Notes: generated by a model from the letters alone, not told the origin. A DNA stretch of 64,000 nt from Acidobacteriota bacterium (GCA_029776225.1 JAKOTR010000035.1:62001-126000), one strand, 5' to 3'. Shown: positions 26,687 through 36,047, numbered from the stretch's first letter. Numbers and translations are program-made.

Positions 26687-27230
26687 CAGCAAAGTCGGAA
26701 AAACCTCCGTGATTGCGGGCCTCATTCGCGAGACGCCCAGCTTCGATTGGACCGCGGTGAAGATCAGCGCGCACGAGCACGGCGAGACTTCGCTGATCGA
26801 GGAGACCGATCCGGGGCGCCCGGGCGACAGCGCCCGCTACCTCGCCGCCGGCGCAAAGCGCTCCTTCTGGCTGCGGACCGCCGCCGGCGGGTTGAAGGAC
26901 GCGATACCGGCGCTGCGTGAAATCCTGAATTCGAGCCGCAACGCAATCCTGGAATCGAACAGCGTGCTGGAATTCCTGCGCGGGGACCTGTATTTGCTCG
27001 TGCTGGATTTCGCGGTTCGCGATTTCAAGGAATCCGCCCGGAGGTTCGCCCCCCGGGCGGATGCACTCGTACTTTTGAACGGCGACTATCCCCCGCCGCC
27101 GTGGGTTCGTTTCGTTCCCTTGGATACGAAACCGGTGTTCCGCACCGCCCCGCCCGCCTACGCGGTGACGGAGGTGGTGGAATGGCTGCGCGAGAGCACT
27201 AAGGGATGCGCGCCGCGAGCGCCGCGCTGA
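26661..27230 (+). CDS. Small P-loop NTPase of the SIMIBI/BioD-MobB-like type
   Basis: I place the start at GTG 26661, inside the end of lpxD, because GGAGGGGAG precedes it and the product then opens with a strand and P-loop: LVIVGGHSSKVGKTSVIAGL. The spacing of this loop resembles dethiobiotin synthetase, MobB and related SIMIBI-class proteins. Other recognisable parts are DWTAVKISAHEHG and LYLLVLDFAVRDFKESA, a possible Walker B. The 189-residue protein is cytosolic. It is translationally coupled to lpxD and its 3' end overlaps the convergent DUF6599-like gene by 32 nt. Substrate unknown. Confidence 0.65.
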   Translation: MLVIVGGHSSKVGKTSVIAGLIRETPSFDWTAVKISAHEHGETSLIEETDPGRPGDSARYLAAGAKRSFWLRTAAGGLKDAIPALREILNSSRNAILESNSVLEFLRGDLYLLVLDFAVRDFKESARRFAPRADALVLLNGDYPPPPWVRFVPLDTKPVFRTAPPAYAVTEVVEWLRESTKGCAPRAPR

Positions 27231-28041
27231 GCGCCACCGGGTCCATACCCTCGGCTACGCCGGCGTACCCGGCCAGGTATTGGCCTTTCCGGAAGAAGCA
27301 CAGGCGGCCGAGATATTTATCGGCGACTTCGAAAGCCTCGTCGGCGACCTTGGCCGGCTTCACCTCGCCGAACCGCGCCCGAAGCTTGGCCATCACGCCC
27401 GCCGCCGCTTCGGGTGAGTCCTCAGTAACCAGGAACGCCTTCCCGTATTCGTACTCCGCGACGTAGCCGCGCCTCAGCAGCCGCAGCCCGAGAACGCTTT
27501 CGGGGATCAGCCGGGTGGAATCGGGCACCAGCTTCTCGGTGGGGAACCAGCCGATCTTCTCGGGAATTTGAGTGCTGCCCGGGAGCTTCTTTTCAATTGC
27601 GGTGCAGAAAGCTTTCAGCACGTCAGCGCCGTCCCGTGAAATGCCGATCTCGACATAGTATTTGTCTTTGACAAAAATGGCGCGGCGCGGCACGATCTGG
27701 CCGGCCGTTCCGATTTGTGTCAGCGGTTGCCGGGGATCGCGGTTCGCGCTGAACATCCCGTAGGCAGACTCGGCGTCGGCGAACTCGGAAATATCGAAGA
27801 CGATGGTATCCTCGCCGGACTGGCAGTTGACGCCGTCCATCTTGACAAAGCGGTAGATGAGGTAGCCCTCGGCGTTGCCGTCCATGTATTCAAACAGGGT
27901 ATCGGCAACGAAACTGCGCGCCTCCCCCTGCTGGGTCCAGCCGGGCACCAGCGAGCAGTCTGGCTTCTGGGCGAATGCGACCGGAATCATGGCGAACAGC
28001 GCGCATCCAAGGCGCGCGAGTGTACTGATCTTCTTCCTCAT
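27199..28041 (-). CDS. Exported DUF6599-like protein
   Basis: From the ATG at 28041 the product is 280 residues with a signal peptide (LARLGCALFAMIPVAFA) and a body containing LFEYMDGNAEGYLIYRFVKM and DAESAYGMFSANRDP. These are features I associate with the DUF6599 family of Acidobacteria and relatives, whose function is unknown. The start overlaps the upstream aldo-keto reductase stop as ATGA, so the two are translationally coupled. This ties the protein to the Fe-S aldo-keto reductase cluster. Confidence 0.65.
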   Translation of the reverse strand: MRKKISTLARLGCALFAMIPVAFAQKPDCSLVPGWTQQGEARSFVADTLFEYMDGNAEGYLIYRFVKMDGVNCQSGEDTIVFDISEFADAESAYGMFSANRDPRQPLTQIGTAGQIVPRRAIFVKDKYYVEIGISRDGADVLKAFCTAIEKKLPGSTQIPEKIGWFPTEKLVPDSTRLIPESVLGLRLLRRGYVAEYEYGKAFLVTEDSPEAAAGVMAKLRARFGEVKPAKVADEAFEVADKYLGRLCFFRKGQYLAGYAGVAEGMDPVALSAALAARIP

Positions 28042-29138
28042 GCGAATATCTCTTGCGCGCGGCGCATGCGCTGCGCGACTCTCACTCCATTCGGGCAGTT
28101 TACCGTGCATCCCGGGCACGAGTCACAACGCGCCTCGGCGTATGCGGCCGGCAACTCCTGGTAATACTCGCGGCCGACGGTGAACTGGCCGTATCCCTCG
28201 GCGTACGTGAGGAAGCGGAGCACGTCGGCGACCGGCAGTCCCAGCCGGCACTGGCCCTCGCACTTCCCGCACATCCGGCAGTACAGAGGACGGATCTCCT
28301 CCAGCCGGGCCGCAAGAAGTTTCTCGTCGGCGTCCGTGTACTTCGAGGACATGGCCCTGATGTTCTCTTCGAGCTGGTCCGTATCCACCATGCTCGGGAT
28401 GGCCGTATCGACGCTCGGGTTCTTCAAGACCCACTTCAGGGCGGCAAGCATCGTGCCCTCGCGCGCCATCTTGTTCCGCAGCGCCTCGTCGGTGGGGTAG
28501 AAGCCCTGGAACCTCGAGCCGCCGGCCATCACTTTCATCGCCACCACGCCGATGCCGGCCTTGTGGGCGGCATCAAGCGAGGGCTCGAGCCCTTTGTCCA
28601 TCGCGAAGTTGTACGACGTCAGAACCACGTCGAATTTCTTCTCGATAGCCGCACGGATGATGGCCGCCTGGTTGGCGTGGGTGCTGATGCCGGAAAAGCG
28701 GATTTTGCCCTGCTTCTTCGCGATGTCCTGCGCCTCGATCAACTCGTCCTTGATTTCCGCCGGGTCGCGGTAGTTGTGCAGAAACCAGATGTCGAGATAG
28801 TCCGTACCCAGTTCCCTCAAGCTGGTATCGAGATCGGCCAGCGCAGCCTCCTTCGTGCGCGACTGGACCTTGCTCGACAGAACCAGCTTGTCCCGCTTGC
28901 CCTTGATCGCGCTGCCGACCATCCGCTCGTTATTCCCGCGGCTGTATACGCGCGCGGTGTCGAAGTAGTTGATCCCCATGTCGATGGCGCGCGCGATCAC
29001 ACTCGGATCCGATGTGATCATGCAGCCGAAGCCCACTTTGGTGACCTTCAGGCCGGTCCGCCCGAGCGTGCCATATTCCAGTTTCGGAGTTTGAGCTAAA
29101 GAAGTCAGAAAATTTCTGCGAGATAGTCCAGTTCTCAT
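28038..29138 (-). CDS. Tat-signal aldo-keto reductase with C-terminal [4Fe-4S] motifs
   Basis: The 366-residue protein has a short twin-arginine leader (LSRRNFLTSLA) and then a full aldo-keto reductase barrel: LEYGTLGRTGLKVTKVGFG, catalytic Asp and Tyr in YFDTARVYSRGNNERMVG, Lys in LSSKVQ and His in IWFLHNY. The C-terminus carries two cysteine clusters, CRMCGKCEGQC and CDSCPGCTVNC, suited to Fe-S centres. Enzymes of this architecture are common in Acidobacteria and Planctomycetes, but their substrates are not established. It is about 33 nt downstream of a paralogue with the same architecture and is coupled to the DUF6599-like gene. Confidence 0.85.
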   Translation of the reverse strand: MRTGLSRRNFLTSLAQTPKLEYGTLGRTGLKVTKVGFGCMITSDPSVIARAIDMGINYFDTARVYSRGNNERMVGSAIKGKRDKLVLSSKVQSRTKEAALADLDTSLRELGTDYLDIWFLHNYRDPAEIKDELIEAQDIAKKQGKIRFSGISTHANQAAIIRAAIEKKFDVVLTSYNFAMDKGLEPSLDAAHKAGIGVVAMKVMAGGSRFQGFYPTDEALRNKMAREGTMLAALKWVLKNPSVDTAIPSMVDTDQLEENIRAMSSKYTDADEKLLAARLEEIRPLYCRMCGKCEGQCRLGLPVADVLRFLTYAEGYGQFTVGREYYQELPAAYAEARCDSCPGCTVNCPNGVRVAQRMRRAQEIFA

Positions 29139-29171
29139 ATGGCGGTCCTTAACAATTGATAGCAGCGAACG

Positions 29172-30332
29172 CTACGCGAACAGCTCCTGGGCGCGGCTGA
29201 CGCGTTCGGCAACCCTCACACCGTAGGGGCATTTCACCGTGCACACCGGGCAGTCGCCGCAGCGAGCCGTCACGGCGTTTTCGGGCAGTTCGCGGAAGCT
29301 TTCCCGCCCGAGCGTGAACTGGCCGTAACCGTCCGCGTACATCACAACCCGGATCAGGTCGGCGACCGGCAGGCCCTTGGCGCACGTGCCTTCACACTGG
29401 TTGCACATGCGGCAGTACAGCGGGCCGAACTGATTCAGGTAAGCGCTGAGCGTCTTCTGGTCGGCTTCGGAGAACTTCGAGCTCATTGCCGTGAAGTTCT
29501 GCTCGAGCTGATCCATGTCGGTCATGCTCGGAATGGTGGTATCGATCTTCGGGTTCTTCAGCACCCACTTGAGCGCGGCAAGCATGGCTCCCTCACGCTG
29601 CAGTGTGGCATGGAGCGAATCGCCGGGCTTGGTGCGGCGGAATCCGCCGGCCATCACCTTCATCGCCACCAGGCCCAGATTCGCCTCTTTGGCCCGGTTG
29701 ATGGCGGCCTCGATCTCGGGGCCGAGCGTGAAGTTGTAGGACAGCAGAACAACGTCGATCTTCCCGGACTTGATGGCGGCATCGATCACTTCGGGCTGGC
29801 CGCTGTGCGTGCTGACGCCCGTAAAACGGATTTTGCCCTGCTGCTTTGCGGTCTGCTGCGCGTCGAGCAGTTCGTCGGTGAGCTGGTCTGCACTGCTCTT
29901 GGCGTGGAGATACCAGATGTCCAGATAGTCGGTGCCGAGTTCCTTGAGGCTTGTGTTCAGGTGTTCGAGCGCCTGCTCCTTGGTCCGGGCCTGCGTCTTG
30001 CTGGAGATGTACACCGAATTTCTCTTGCCCTTGAGCGCGGCGCCCACCATGCGCTCATTGTTTCCCCCCTGATAACCCCTGGCTGTATCGAAGTAGTTGA
30101 TCCCGAGGTCGGCGGCGCGCGCAACGACGCTGCCGTCAGAGGTGATCATGCAGCCGAAGCCGACTGTTGTAACTTTCAACCCCGTGCGTCCCAGGGTCCG
30201 ATAGCTGAGCCCGGTCGGCGCGAGGTTCGCGGATCCCGATATGGCCGGGGCCGAAGTTGAAGTAGAAAGGCCGAGCCCGGCTGCAGGGAGCGCGAGGCCG
30301 GCGGCCAGGAAATTGCGTCTGGACGAATTCAC
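29172..30332 (-). CDS. Second Tat-signal aldo-keto reductase with [4Fe-4S] motifs
   Basis: The GTG at 30332 is preferred because GGAGGT stands 3 nt upstream and the Tat signal (NSSRRNFLAAGLALPAAGLG) then begins the protein. The earlier ATG adds a tail with no signal character. The 386-residue product is a paralogue of the 28038-29138 protein: YFDTARGYQGGNNERMVG, SSKTQ, IWYLHAK, then CRMCNQCEGTC and CGDCPVCTVKC. Tandem duplication is likely. It diverges from a DUF362 gene across 66 bp. Function is inferred to be an exported oxidoreductase of unknown substrate. Confidence 0.85.
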   Translation of the reverse strand: MNSSRRNFLAAGLALPAAGLGLSTSTSAPAISGSANLAPTGLSYRTLGRTGLKVTTVGFGCMITSDGSVVARAADLGINYFDTARGYQGGNNERMVGAALKGKRNSVYISSKTQARTKEQALEHLNTSLKELGTDYLDIWYLHAKSSADQLTDELLDAQQTAKQQGKIRFTGVSTHSGQPEVIDAAIKSGKIDVVLLSYNFTLGPEIEAAINRAKEANLGLVAMKVMAGGFRRTKPGDSLHATLQREGAMLAALKWVLKNPKIDTTIPSMTDMDQLEQNFTAMSSKFSEADQKTLSAYLNQFGPLYCRMCNQCEGTCAKGLPVADLIRVVMYADGYGQFTLGRESFRELPENAVTARCGDCPVCTVKCPYGVRVAERVSRAQELFA

Positions 30333-30398
30333 TGTCACCTCCAGGAACTTTCGATATAATCGGATACGAACTTCGATTGTAGAACGGGAGGTCTGCCT

Positions 30399-31508
30399 AT
30401 GGAAGTGAATTTCACACGTCGCCATTTTCTGCATTTTGCGGCCGGCGCGGGGGCGATCATCAGCCCGCTGCCGGTGAGCCGCCTCCTGCTAGGCCAAGTG
30501 CCGCCCGGTGTGCAGGTCCCGACCAGTTTGCCCGAGCCGGTAACCCCATACACACGGCGTTCAACAGTGGCGCTAGTCAAAGGCGAGGACCGCCGCAAGA
30601 ACATCATCGAAGCGCTCACGGCAATTGACGATCAGATCAAGCCGCTGCTGAAGCGCAAAAAATACGCAATCATCAAACCCAACAACGTCTCCACGACCAA
30701 TCAGTTGGCGGCAACGCACGCCGACGCGATTCGCGGCATCCTCGATTACCTCGCGCCGCGCTTCAAAGGCCCGGTGGTGATCGCCGAGTCGTCGGCCGGC
30801 GATACCATGGAGGGGTTTAAGAACTTCAAGTACGATCAGGTGGCCGCCGAGTACAAATCGCGAAATGTATCCCTGGTGGACCTCAATACGGAAGGCAAGT
30901 ACGAAGTCATTCCGCTGCTCTCCGCAGACCTCCACGTCGAACCTGTGCGGCTCGCCGCGCGCCTCCTCGACCCGGACGCCCTGATCATCTGCGCTGCGAT
31001 ATTAAAGACACATAACGTCTGTGTGGCCACTCTGTCGATGAAGAACATGACCCTGGGGGCGCCGCTTCACAGTCCCAGGGGCGTCACGCCGCGCTGGAAC
31101 GATAAGCGGAAGTACCACGGCGGGATCCGGCAGACTCACTACAACATGATGCTCACCGCCCAGAAAATGGCGCCGTTCTGGGGAGTCACCGTCATCGACG
31201 GGTACGAAGGCATGGAAGGCAACGGCCCCTCTTCGGGCACGCCGGTGCCTTCGCGCGTGGCCATTGCTTCCACCGACTACATCGCCGCCGACCGCGTTGG
31301 CGTGGAATGCATGGGCATCAACCCGTTGTGGATGGCGGGACTGCAATACTGCTGGCAGGTCGGCATCGGCCAGTACGACATCGGCAAGATCGACATCCGG
31401 GGCGAGCAGATCGCCAACGTGCGCAGGGAATACCGGCTTCACAAGGACATCGAGCGCCAGCTTCAGTGGATGGGTCCGCTCACCGATATTCCTGTCAAGC
31501 TGGGCTAA
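30399..31508 (+). CDS. Tat-signal DUF362 protein
   Basis: The 369-residue protein has a Tat leader (FTRRHFLHFAAGAGAIISP) and a DUF362 core: IIKPNNVSTTNQLAATHADA, GPVVIAESSAG, LIICAAILKTHNVCVATLSMKN, then VIDGYEGMEGNGPSSGTPV and STDYIAADRVGVECMG. DUF362 proteins are often found with ferredoxins or Fe-S oxidoreductases, and their biochemical role is unclear. No ferredoxin-type cysteine cluster is present here. The divergent position beside two Fe-S aldo-keto reductases suggests one exported redox module. Confidence 0.8.
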   Translation: MEVNFTRRHFLHFAAGAGAIISPLPVSRLLLGQVPPGVQVPTSLPEPVTPYTRRSTVALVKGEDRRKNIIEALTAIDDQIKPLLKRKKYAIIKPNNVSTTNQLAATHADAIRGILDYLAPRFKGPVVIAESSAGDTMEGFKNFKYDQVAAEYKSRNVSLVDLNTEGKYEVIPLLSADLHVEPVRLAARLLDPDALIICAAILKTHNVCVATLSMKNMTLGAPLHSPRGVTPRWNDKRKYHGGIRQTHYNMMLTAQKMAPFWGVTVIDGYEGMEGNGPSSGTPVPSRVAIASTDYIAADRVGVECMGINPLWMAGLQYCWQVGIGQYDIGKIDIRGEQIANVRREYRLHKDIERQLQWMGPLTDIPVKLG

Positions 31509-31528
31509 CTGAATTCGTTTCCGAACTG

Positions 31529-31556
31529 CAGGTGGGGTGGTGCGCCACCCCACCTG
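31529..31556. terminator. Strong hairpin between convergent genes
   Basis: CAGGTGGGGTGG (31529-31540) and CCACCCCACCTG (31545-31556) form a perfect 12-bp stem with a TGCG loop. It lies between the 3' ends of the DUF362 gene and the convergent gene at 31614. No U-run follows on either strand, so termination may be imperfect or Rho-assisted. Confidence 0.5.
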
Positions 31557-31613
31557 TATGCCTGCCTTCGCTCACGCCCGCGATTCCTGCCTGCCGGGGG
31601 CGCCTTTCAGCAC

Positions 31614-33983
31614 TTAGGAACGCACCTTCGTTTCGCGGCCTTCGCTTTCCCCGCGCAACCAGATATATATAGGAGCGCGCGGCGCCGGCGAGGGCCACGG
31701 CAGCGCGATTTTCAACGTCTGCCGCTGGCCTCCTCCCGCCACCGGGCGGGGAAGGTTTTCAACCGGGAGCCCGAACTTGGCGTCCCAGCCCGCCCGTTCG
31801 ATGAGGTCGAGGTCCTGTCCCGTCAGGATGCCTGCGTACGCCGACTCGCCCACCTTCTCGTCGGTCAGGGTGAAGCTCTCGATGCGAGGCAGCCGGATAA
31901 CACGGCCCAATTCGTACGGATCGGAACGCCCCTGCGCCGCCTCAACGGTGCTCATCAAAACGCATCCGGGACGGCCAACCGCACTTGGGTCCAGGGAGAG
32001 GAACAGCATGCCGGGACCAGCCAAATCGAGCTTGGCCTCTTCACGTTTCTCGCCGGCGTGCAGCGTGAGCACCGGTTCGTCTTCGCCGCAGCCAAGCCTC
32101 ACGGCGGGCCGGCCCTCAATGTTCTCCGTGCGGAGGGAAAAGCTCACAAACGACCCGGCAGGAAGCTCGCCGGGACGCAGCGTCACGCCCAGGTCGGCGG
32201 GCAGCGATCTTTCCAGGCCGGTGATTTTCGGCCGCGGGCCCGCCACTTCGATGGCCGCGGGCACCTCCACGGGCGCGTGCATGCCTTCCACCGCAAGTTT
32301 CAGCGTGAGACGCTGGCCTTTCCGCACCGAATCCTCGAGCCGTACGAAAAGGTCGCGCTCCGCCGCGCCCGGCGGGCCGAGTTCGACCGAAGCTCCGGAC
32401 GCTTCGATGCGCTCGATTCGATCAAGCCCCGAACCGCGCACGGCGATCCTCTGCTTTTCCTCGCCGAGGTTGGCGCGGAGCGGCAGACCCGCGATGACCG
32501 GCACCGGCGGGAGCACGCGGAGCGGCATTTCATGAGTCGCTCCACCGGCCTGCGTGATCACGAGTTTGTATCGGCCCGCCTTCAGCTTTCCGGTATCGAT
32601 GGCCAGGTCGATCGTATGCTGCGATCCCGCGCGCTTGCCTGACGGCAGCGTGAACTCCACCGCCTGCTCGTTCAGCGTCACCTTCTCGACGAACTGGAAA
32701 TCGGCGCCGGACAAAGTCACCTTAACCTTGCCGCGGCCTTCGATCAAGCGATCCTGCGATTCGGGCGTGACTGCCGCGGATTTCAGGTCGCCGAGCGGGT
32801 GCAGGCTGATCTCCCCCGGAATCTGGAACGTGTCCCAGTCCCAGAGTCCTGTGATCGTGTAGGTGCCGGGCGGAGCTTCGGAGTTTGTGAGATCGAGCTC
32901 CAGCGCGCCAGGCTGTGCCTTGACCGCAATTGGAAAGGCGCGCTCGCCTTGCCCCTTCAGACTCCAGTTCCTGACCCGCTCCAGCGCCTTCCAGTTGGCC
33001 GTTTTGATCGGGATGGACGACTTTTGGCTCACGGGCAGGTGGCTTGCGCCGGCGAGCGAAACCGCTGGCGGACCAGCATCGGGAAGCCGGCGTGCCCAGA
33101 GATACGCAAGCCGCGTGCGCGCTCGTGCCGGCTGTGGCCGGGCGCACAGCGTCAACCCGTAGGCGCCTTCACGCTGCGCCAGCGCGGATCGGAACTCGGT
33201 GTTGGGGAATATCAGCGTTTTGAGGTTGAGCCCCATTGCCGCGCCGCCGGCCGCGAGCCCCACATTGCTGCCGAAGAACAGCGCCGCTACCGACGCCGCC
33301 AGTCCCGCGGACTGCTGCATCCGGGTAGCTGGGGTGGGGGCAAGGGGATCGTAGCTGGCCAGCGCCGGGTTGAGCGCCCGCATGAGCACGAGCGCCTGCT
33401 CGCTGGTCGGGGCGGTGCGGTCAAGTTTGGGAATCGAAGTTCCGTATTGCGCGGCGAAGCCTGAGAGCGCCGCATCGAGATTCGCGGAGGACTGGGCGGC
33501 TTCCTGCGCCAGCAGCGTCTCGATCAGGTTTTCGACCTGCTCGGTCTTTTCGGCGTAATCCGCCAGTTGCGCGACGAGTTCGTGATCCTTGGTGACGAGG
33601 GAGGTAACCTTGTTGCGGCTCAGGCCATTCGGCCCGAGGACCATGCATGCCACGCGGACCCGAAACGGCGCGATCCACTCCGCCGCCTGATCTGCCCGCC
33701 GGGGTTCGAATACCTTGATTTCACCGCCCGTGGCGGGAACCAGCACCAACGAGACTTGCGCGCTCTTGCCGAGGTTGGCCGGGAGTTTCACCGGCCGGTA
33801 AACGAACCTGTCTCCCGGCCGTACCATGTTGACCTGGTCGATTCCCAATGGGTCCCCGGTGCCAGGGGCTTGAACCGTCAGATGAAAGCTGGCGAGCGGA
33901 GCGCTGGAGGGACAGCCATAAGGCGCCGCCGCCAGCCGGCACACGGAAGCGAGCAGAAAAACAGCAGCAGCGCAGCGGATCAT
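31614..33983 (-). CDS. Large exported protein with Ig/IPT-like beta domains
   Basis: The ATG at 33983 gives a 789-residue protein with a clean signal peptide (IRCAAAVFLLASVCRLAAA); 18 in-frame residues upstream lack this. A helical segment at ~130-240 (LAQLADYAEKTEQVENLIE) contains a glycine-rich hydrophobic stretch. It is followed by several beta domains with IPT/TIG-like turns such as VKVTLSGADFQFVEKVTL, IAVRGSGLDRIERIEA and AGILTGQDLDLIERAG. Tandem IPT-like folds are typical of surface or secreted proteins. I do not recognise a precise family or role. Confidence 0.65.
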   Translation of the reverse strand: MIRCAAAVFLLASVCRLAAAPYGCPSSAPLASFHLTVQAPGTGDPLGIDQVNMVRPGDRFVYRPVKLPANLGKSAQVSLVLVPATGGEIKVFEPRRADQAAEWIAPFRVRVACMVLGPNGLSRNKVTSLVTKDHELVAQLADYAEKTEQVENLIETLLAQEAAQSSANLDAALSGFAAQYGTSIPKLDRTAPTSEQALVLMRALNPALASYDPLAPTPATRMQQSAGLAASVAALFFGSNVGLAAGGAAMGLNLKTLIFPNTEFRSALAQREGAYGLTLCARPQPARARTRLAYLWARRLPDAGPPAVSLAGASHLPVSQKSSIPIKTANWKALERVRNWSLKGQGERAFPIAVKAQPGALELDLTNSEAPPGTYTITGLWDWDTFQIPGEISLHPLGDLKSAAVTPESQDRLIEGRGKVKVTLSGADFQFVEKVTLNEQAVEFTLPSGKRAGSQHTIDLAIDTGKLKAGRYKLVITQAGGATHEMPLRVLPPVPVIAGLPLRANLGEEKQRIAVRGSGLDRIERIEASGASVELGPPGAAERDLFVRLEDSVRKGQRLTLKLAVEGMHAPVEVPAAIEVAGPRPKITGLERSLPADLGVTLRPGELPAGSFVSFSLRTENIEGRPAVRLGCGEDEPVLTLHAGEKREEAKLDLAGPGMLFLSLDPSAVGRPGCVLMSTVEAAQGRSDPYELGRVIRLPRIESFTLTDEKVGESAYAGILTGQDLDLIERAGWDAKFGLPVENLPRPVAGGGQRQTLKIALPWPSPAPRAPIYIWLRGESEGRETKVRS

Positions 33984-34064
33984 GGCTACTTGGTTATAGA
34001 CGTGTCCAGAGCTGGAAAAGTCTGAACTGGAAAGCACCTTCAGTCCGCCGGAACGGAGCGAGAG

Positions 34065-34679
34065 CTACAGCTCGAGCAGGTGTCCCAGCTTTTCCTTCTT
34101 TGTCCGAAGATAGTTTTCGGAAGCGTGCACCGGCTCAGCCACGCAGGGAACGCGCTCGGCGACCTTGATCCCGGCCTGCTCCATTGCCTGGATCTTGTCC
34201 GGGTTGTTCGAGAGGAGGCGCACGCTCGACAGCCCGAAATACCGGAGGATTTCGGCCGCCAGGGAATAATTGCGGTGATCCGCCTTGAACCCCAGGAGCT
34301 CGTTGGCTTCCACCGTGTCGGCGCCGCCGTCCTGGAGTTCATACGCGCGCAGCTTGTTGAGCAGGCCGATGCCCCGGCCCTCCTGGTGCTCGTAGATCAG
34401 CAGCCCGCGTCCTTCTCCGGCGATTGCTGCCAGCGACAGTTCCAGTTGCGCCCGGCAATCGCAGCGCAGGCTGTGGAAAACGTCGCCCGTCAGACATTCT
34501 GAGTGAATCCGGACCAGCGGCGGTTCGGGACCCTCAAGATCGCCCATCTTGAGCACGACCGCCTCTTCGGGCGCCGGCCGGCAATGTTGGAATCCGTAAA
34601 TCCGGAAGTGCCCGAATCGCGTCGGGAAGTCGGCTTCGGCGACTTTTTCAAATCCGGATTTGCTGCCATTGTGAGACAT
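34065..34679 (-). CDS. ribA: GTP cyclohydrolase II RibA
   Basis: The 204-residue protein shows the RibA signature: VRIHSECLTGDVFHSLRCDC with zinc ligands C62, C73 and C75, then LLIYEHQEGRGIGLLNKLRAY with the catalytic Tyr/Arg region, and RLLSNNPDKIQAM. It opens the imidazole ring of GTP to start riboflavin synthesis. It is the monofunctional form, without a fused RibB domain. No other rib gene is adjacent. An FMN riboswitch cannot fit in the 48-bp gap to the divergent kinase gene. Confidence 0.93.
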   Translation of the reverse strand: MSHNGSKSGFEKVAEADFPTRFGHFRIYGFQHCRPAPEEAVVLKMGDLEGPEPPLVRIHSECLTGDVFHSLRCDCRAQLELSLAAIAGEGRGLLIYEHQEGRGIGLLNKLRAYELQDGGADTVEANELLGFKADHRNYSLAAEILRYFGLSSVRLLSNNPDKIQAMEQAGIKVAERVPCVAEPVHASENYLRTKKEKLGHLLEL

Positions 34680-34704
34680 GGTTCAGTGCGCGCTAATGCC
34701 TTTA

Positions 34705-34712
34705 ATTATAAT
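34705..34712. promoter_or_regulatory. Symmetric -10 shared by ribA and the LytS-like kinase gene
   Basis: ATTATAAT at 34705-34712 is its own reverse complement. It therefore supplies a perfect TATAAT on each strand: 34707-34712 forward and 34705-34710 reverse. It stands in the 48-bp gap between the divergent starts at 34679 and 34728. -35 boxes are poor on both sides. Confidence 0.45.
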
Positions 34713-34727
34713 GGACTCCGGACCCCC

Positions 34728-36047
34728 ATGGCGGAAGAGCGACTCGTCGTACTGATGACCTTAATGATCCGCCTCGGAGTGGTGGCCGCGCTTGCGAGCA
34801 TTCTGGTCCGCTCCAACCGGTTCAAAAGAACGCTGTTGCGGGAACAGCGGACGCTGAACCAGCGGTTGCTGCTGGCGCTGAGCTTCTCCAGTATTTTTGG
34901 CGCGGGCGTGGCGGTCCGCGTCGTTCAGAACAGCTACCGGGCGGTGGACTTGGGTCTGGAGGCCAGCCTTCTGGCCGGTCTGCTGGGCGGCTACGTCACC
35001 GGGCTCCTCTCCGGGGCGCTCATTTCGCTGCCCGCGATGTTCCACCACGAATATCTCACCCTCCCGCTGCTGGTGGGCGCGGGCGCGGTCGGGGGGCTGC
35101 TGCGCGACGGCGCTCCCGACACCGAGGAAATCTGGCGGTTTTCGCCTTTTTTCGACCTGAGCCTTTACCGCCTGTTCGCGCCCGGGCATGACCATATCCG
35201 GGCGGCCTTTCAGCTTGTCTCCCTTTTCGCCATTTTGTTCCTGGAGTTTCTGCGCCTCACGTTGGGCCAGATGTGGCCGAAATTGCTGTTCTCCATCCGT
35301 CCGACGTGGCCGGACCCTCACCCGCTGAACTATGTAGCCGTTTACGCCTCGACGGTGTTTGCGGTCACGCTGCCGCTGAAGATCTGGAACAACACCCGGA
35401 ACGAGATCAAGCTCGAAGAGCAGCAGCGGCTGCTGCTTCAGGCGCGGATGGACGCGCTCAGCCGCCAGATCAACCCGCATTTTCTTTTCAATACCCTGAA
35501 CTCGGTCTCATCGCTCATCCGGACCGACCCCCAGCAAGCCCGCGCCGTCGTCTACAAGCTGTCCAACATCTTGCGGCGGCTCCTGCGCAAGCACGATACC
35601 TTCAACCCGCTTAGCGAGGAACTGGACTTCATCAACGACTATATATCCATCGAGATGGTGCGCTTCGGCGACAAGCTCCGGTTCGAGAAAGAGGTGGACC
35701 CGCGCACGATGGACCGCCTCGTGCCGAGCATGTTGTTGCAGCCGCTCATCGAAAACTCTGTCAAGCACGGCTTGAGCAACAAAGTCGATGGCGGGGTGGT
35801 GCGCTTTCGCAGTAGTCTAAAGGAGGGAAGGCTGCACTTACTTGTGGAAGATGACGGGGTTGGGATTCCAGAGGCTAAGCTGGCGAATCTCCGCGGGCAG
35901 GGCATCGGAGTCAGCAACGTGAACGAGCGGCTGAAAGTACTCTTTGGCTCCGATTACCGGATGTGGATCGACAGCAAGCCGGGGCAGGGCACCCGGATCG
36001 AGATCGAGATCCCCGAACTGCAATCCAGCATGGCTCCCGCCACCTGA
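34728..36047 (+). CDS. LytS/YehU-type membrane sensor histidine kinase
   Basis: The ATG at 34728 is chosen because upstream codons run antisense to ribA. The 439-residue protein has about six membrane segments in residues ~5-235 (for example LMIRLGVVAALASILV and LGLEASLLAGLLGGYVTGLL), resembling the 5TM sensor of LytS. A His_kinase domain follows with the phosphoacceptor in RQINPHFLFNTLNSV, then a HATPase with QPLIENSVKHG, EDDGVGI and GQGIGVSNV. LytS kinases usually work with a LytTR regulator encoded next door; none is here, so the partner is elsewhere. Confidence 0.85.
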   Translation: MAEERLVVLMTLMIRLGVVAALASILVRSNRFKRTLLREQRTLNQRLLLALSFSSIFGAGVAVRVVQNSYRAVDLGLEASLLAGLLGGYVTGLLSGALISLPAMFHHEYLTLPLLVGAGAVGGLLRDGAPDTEEIWRFSPFFDLSLYRLFAPGHDHIRAAFQLVSLFAILFLEFLRLTLGQMWPKLLFSIRPTWPDPHPLNYVAVYASTVFAVTLPLKIWNNTRNEIKLEEQQRLLLQARMDALSRQINPHFLFNTLNSVSSLIRTDPQQARAVVYKLSNILRRLLRKHDTFNPLSEELDFINDYISIEMVRFGDKLRFEKEVDPRTMDRLVPSMLLQPLIENSVKHGLSNKVDGGVVRFRSSLKEGRLHLLVEDDGVGIPEAKLANLRGQGIGVSNVNERLKVLFGSDYRMWIDSKPGQGTRIEIEIPELQSSMAPAT

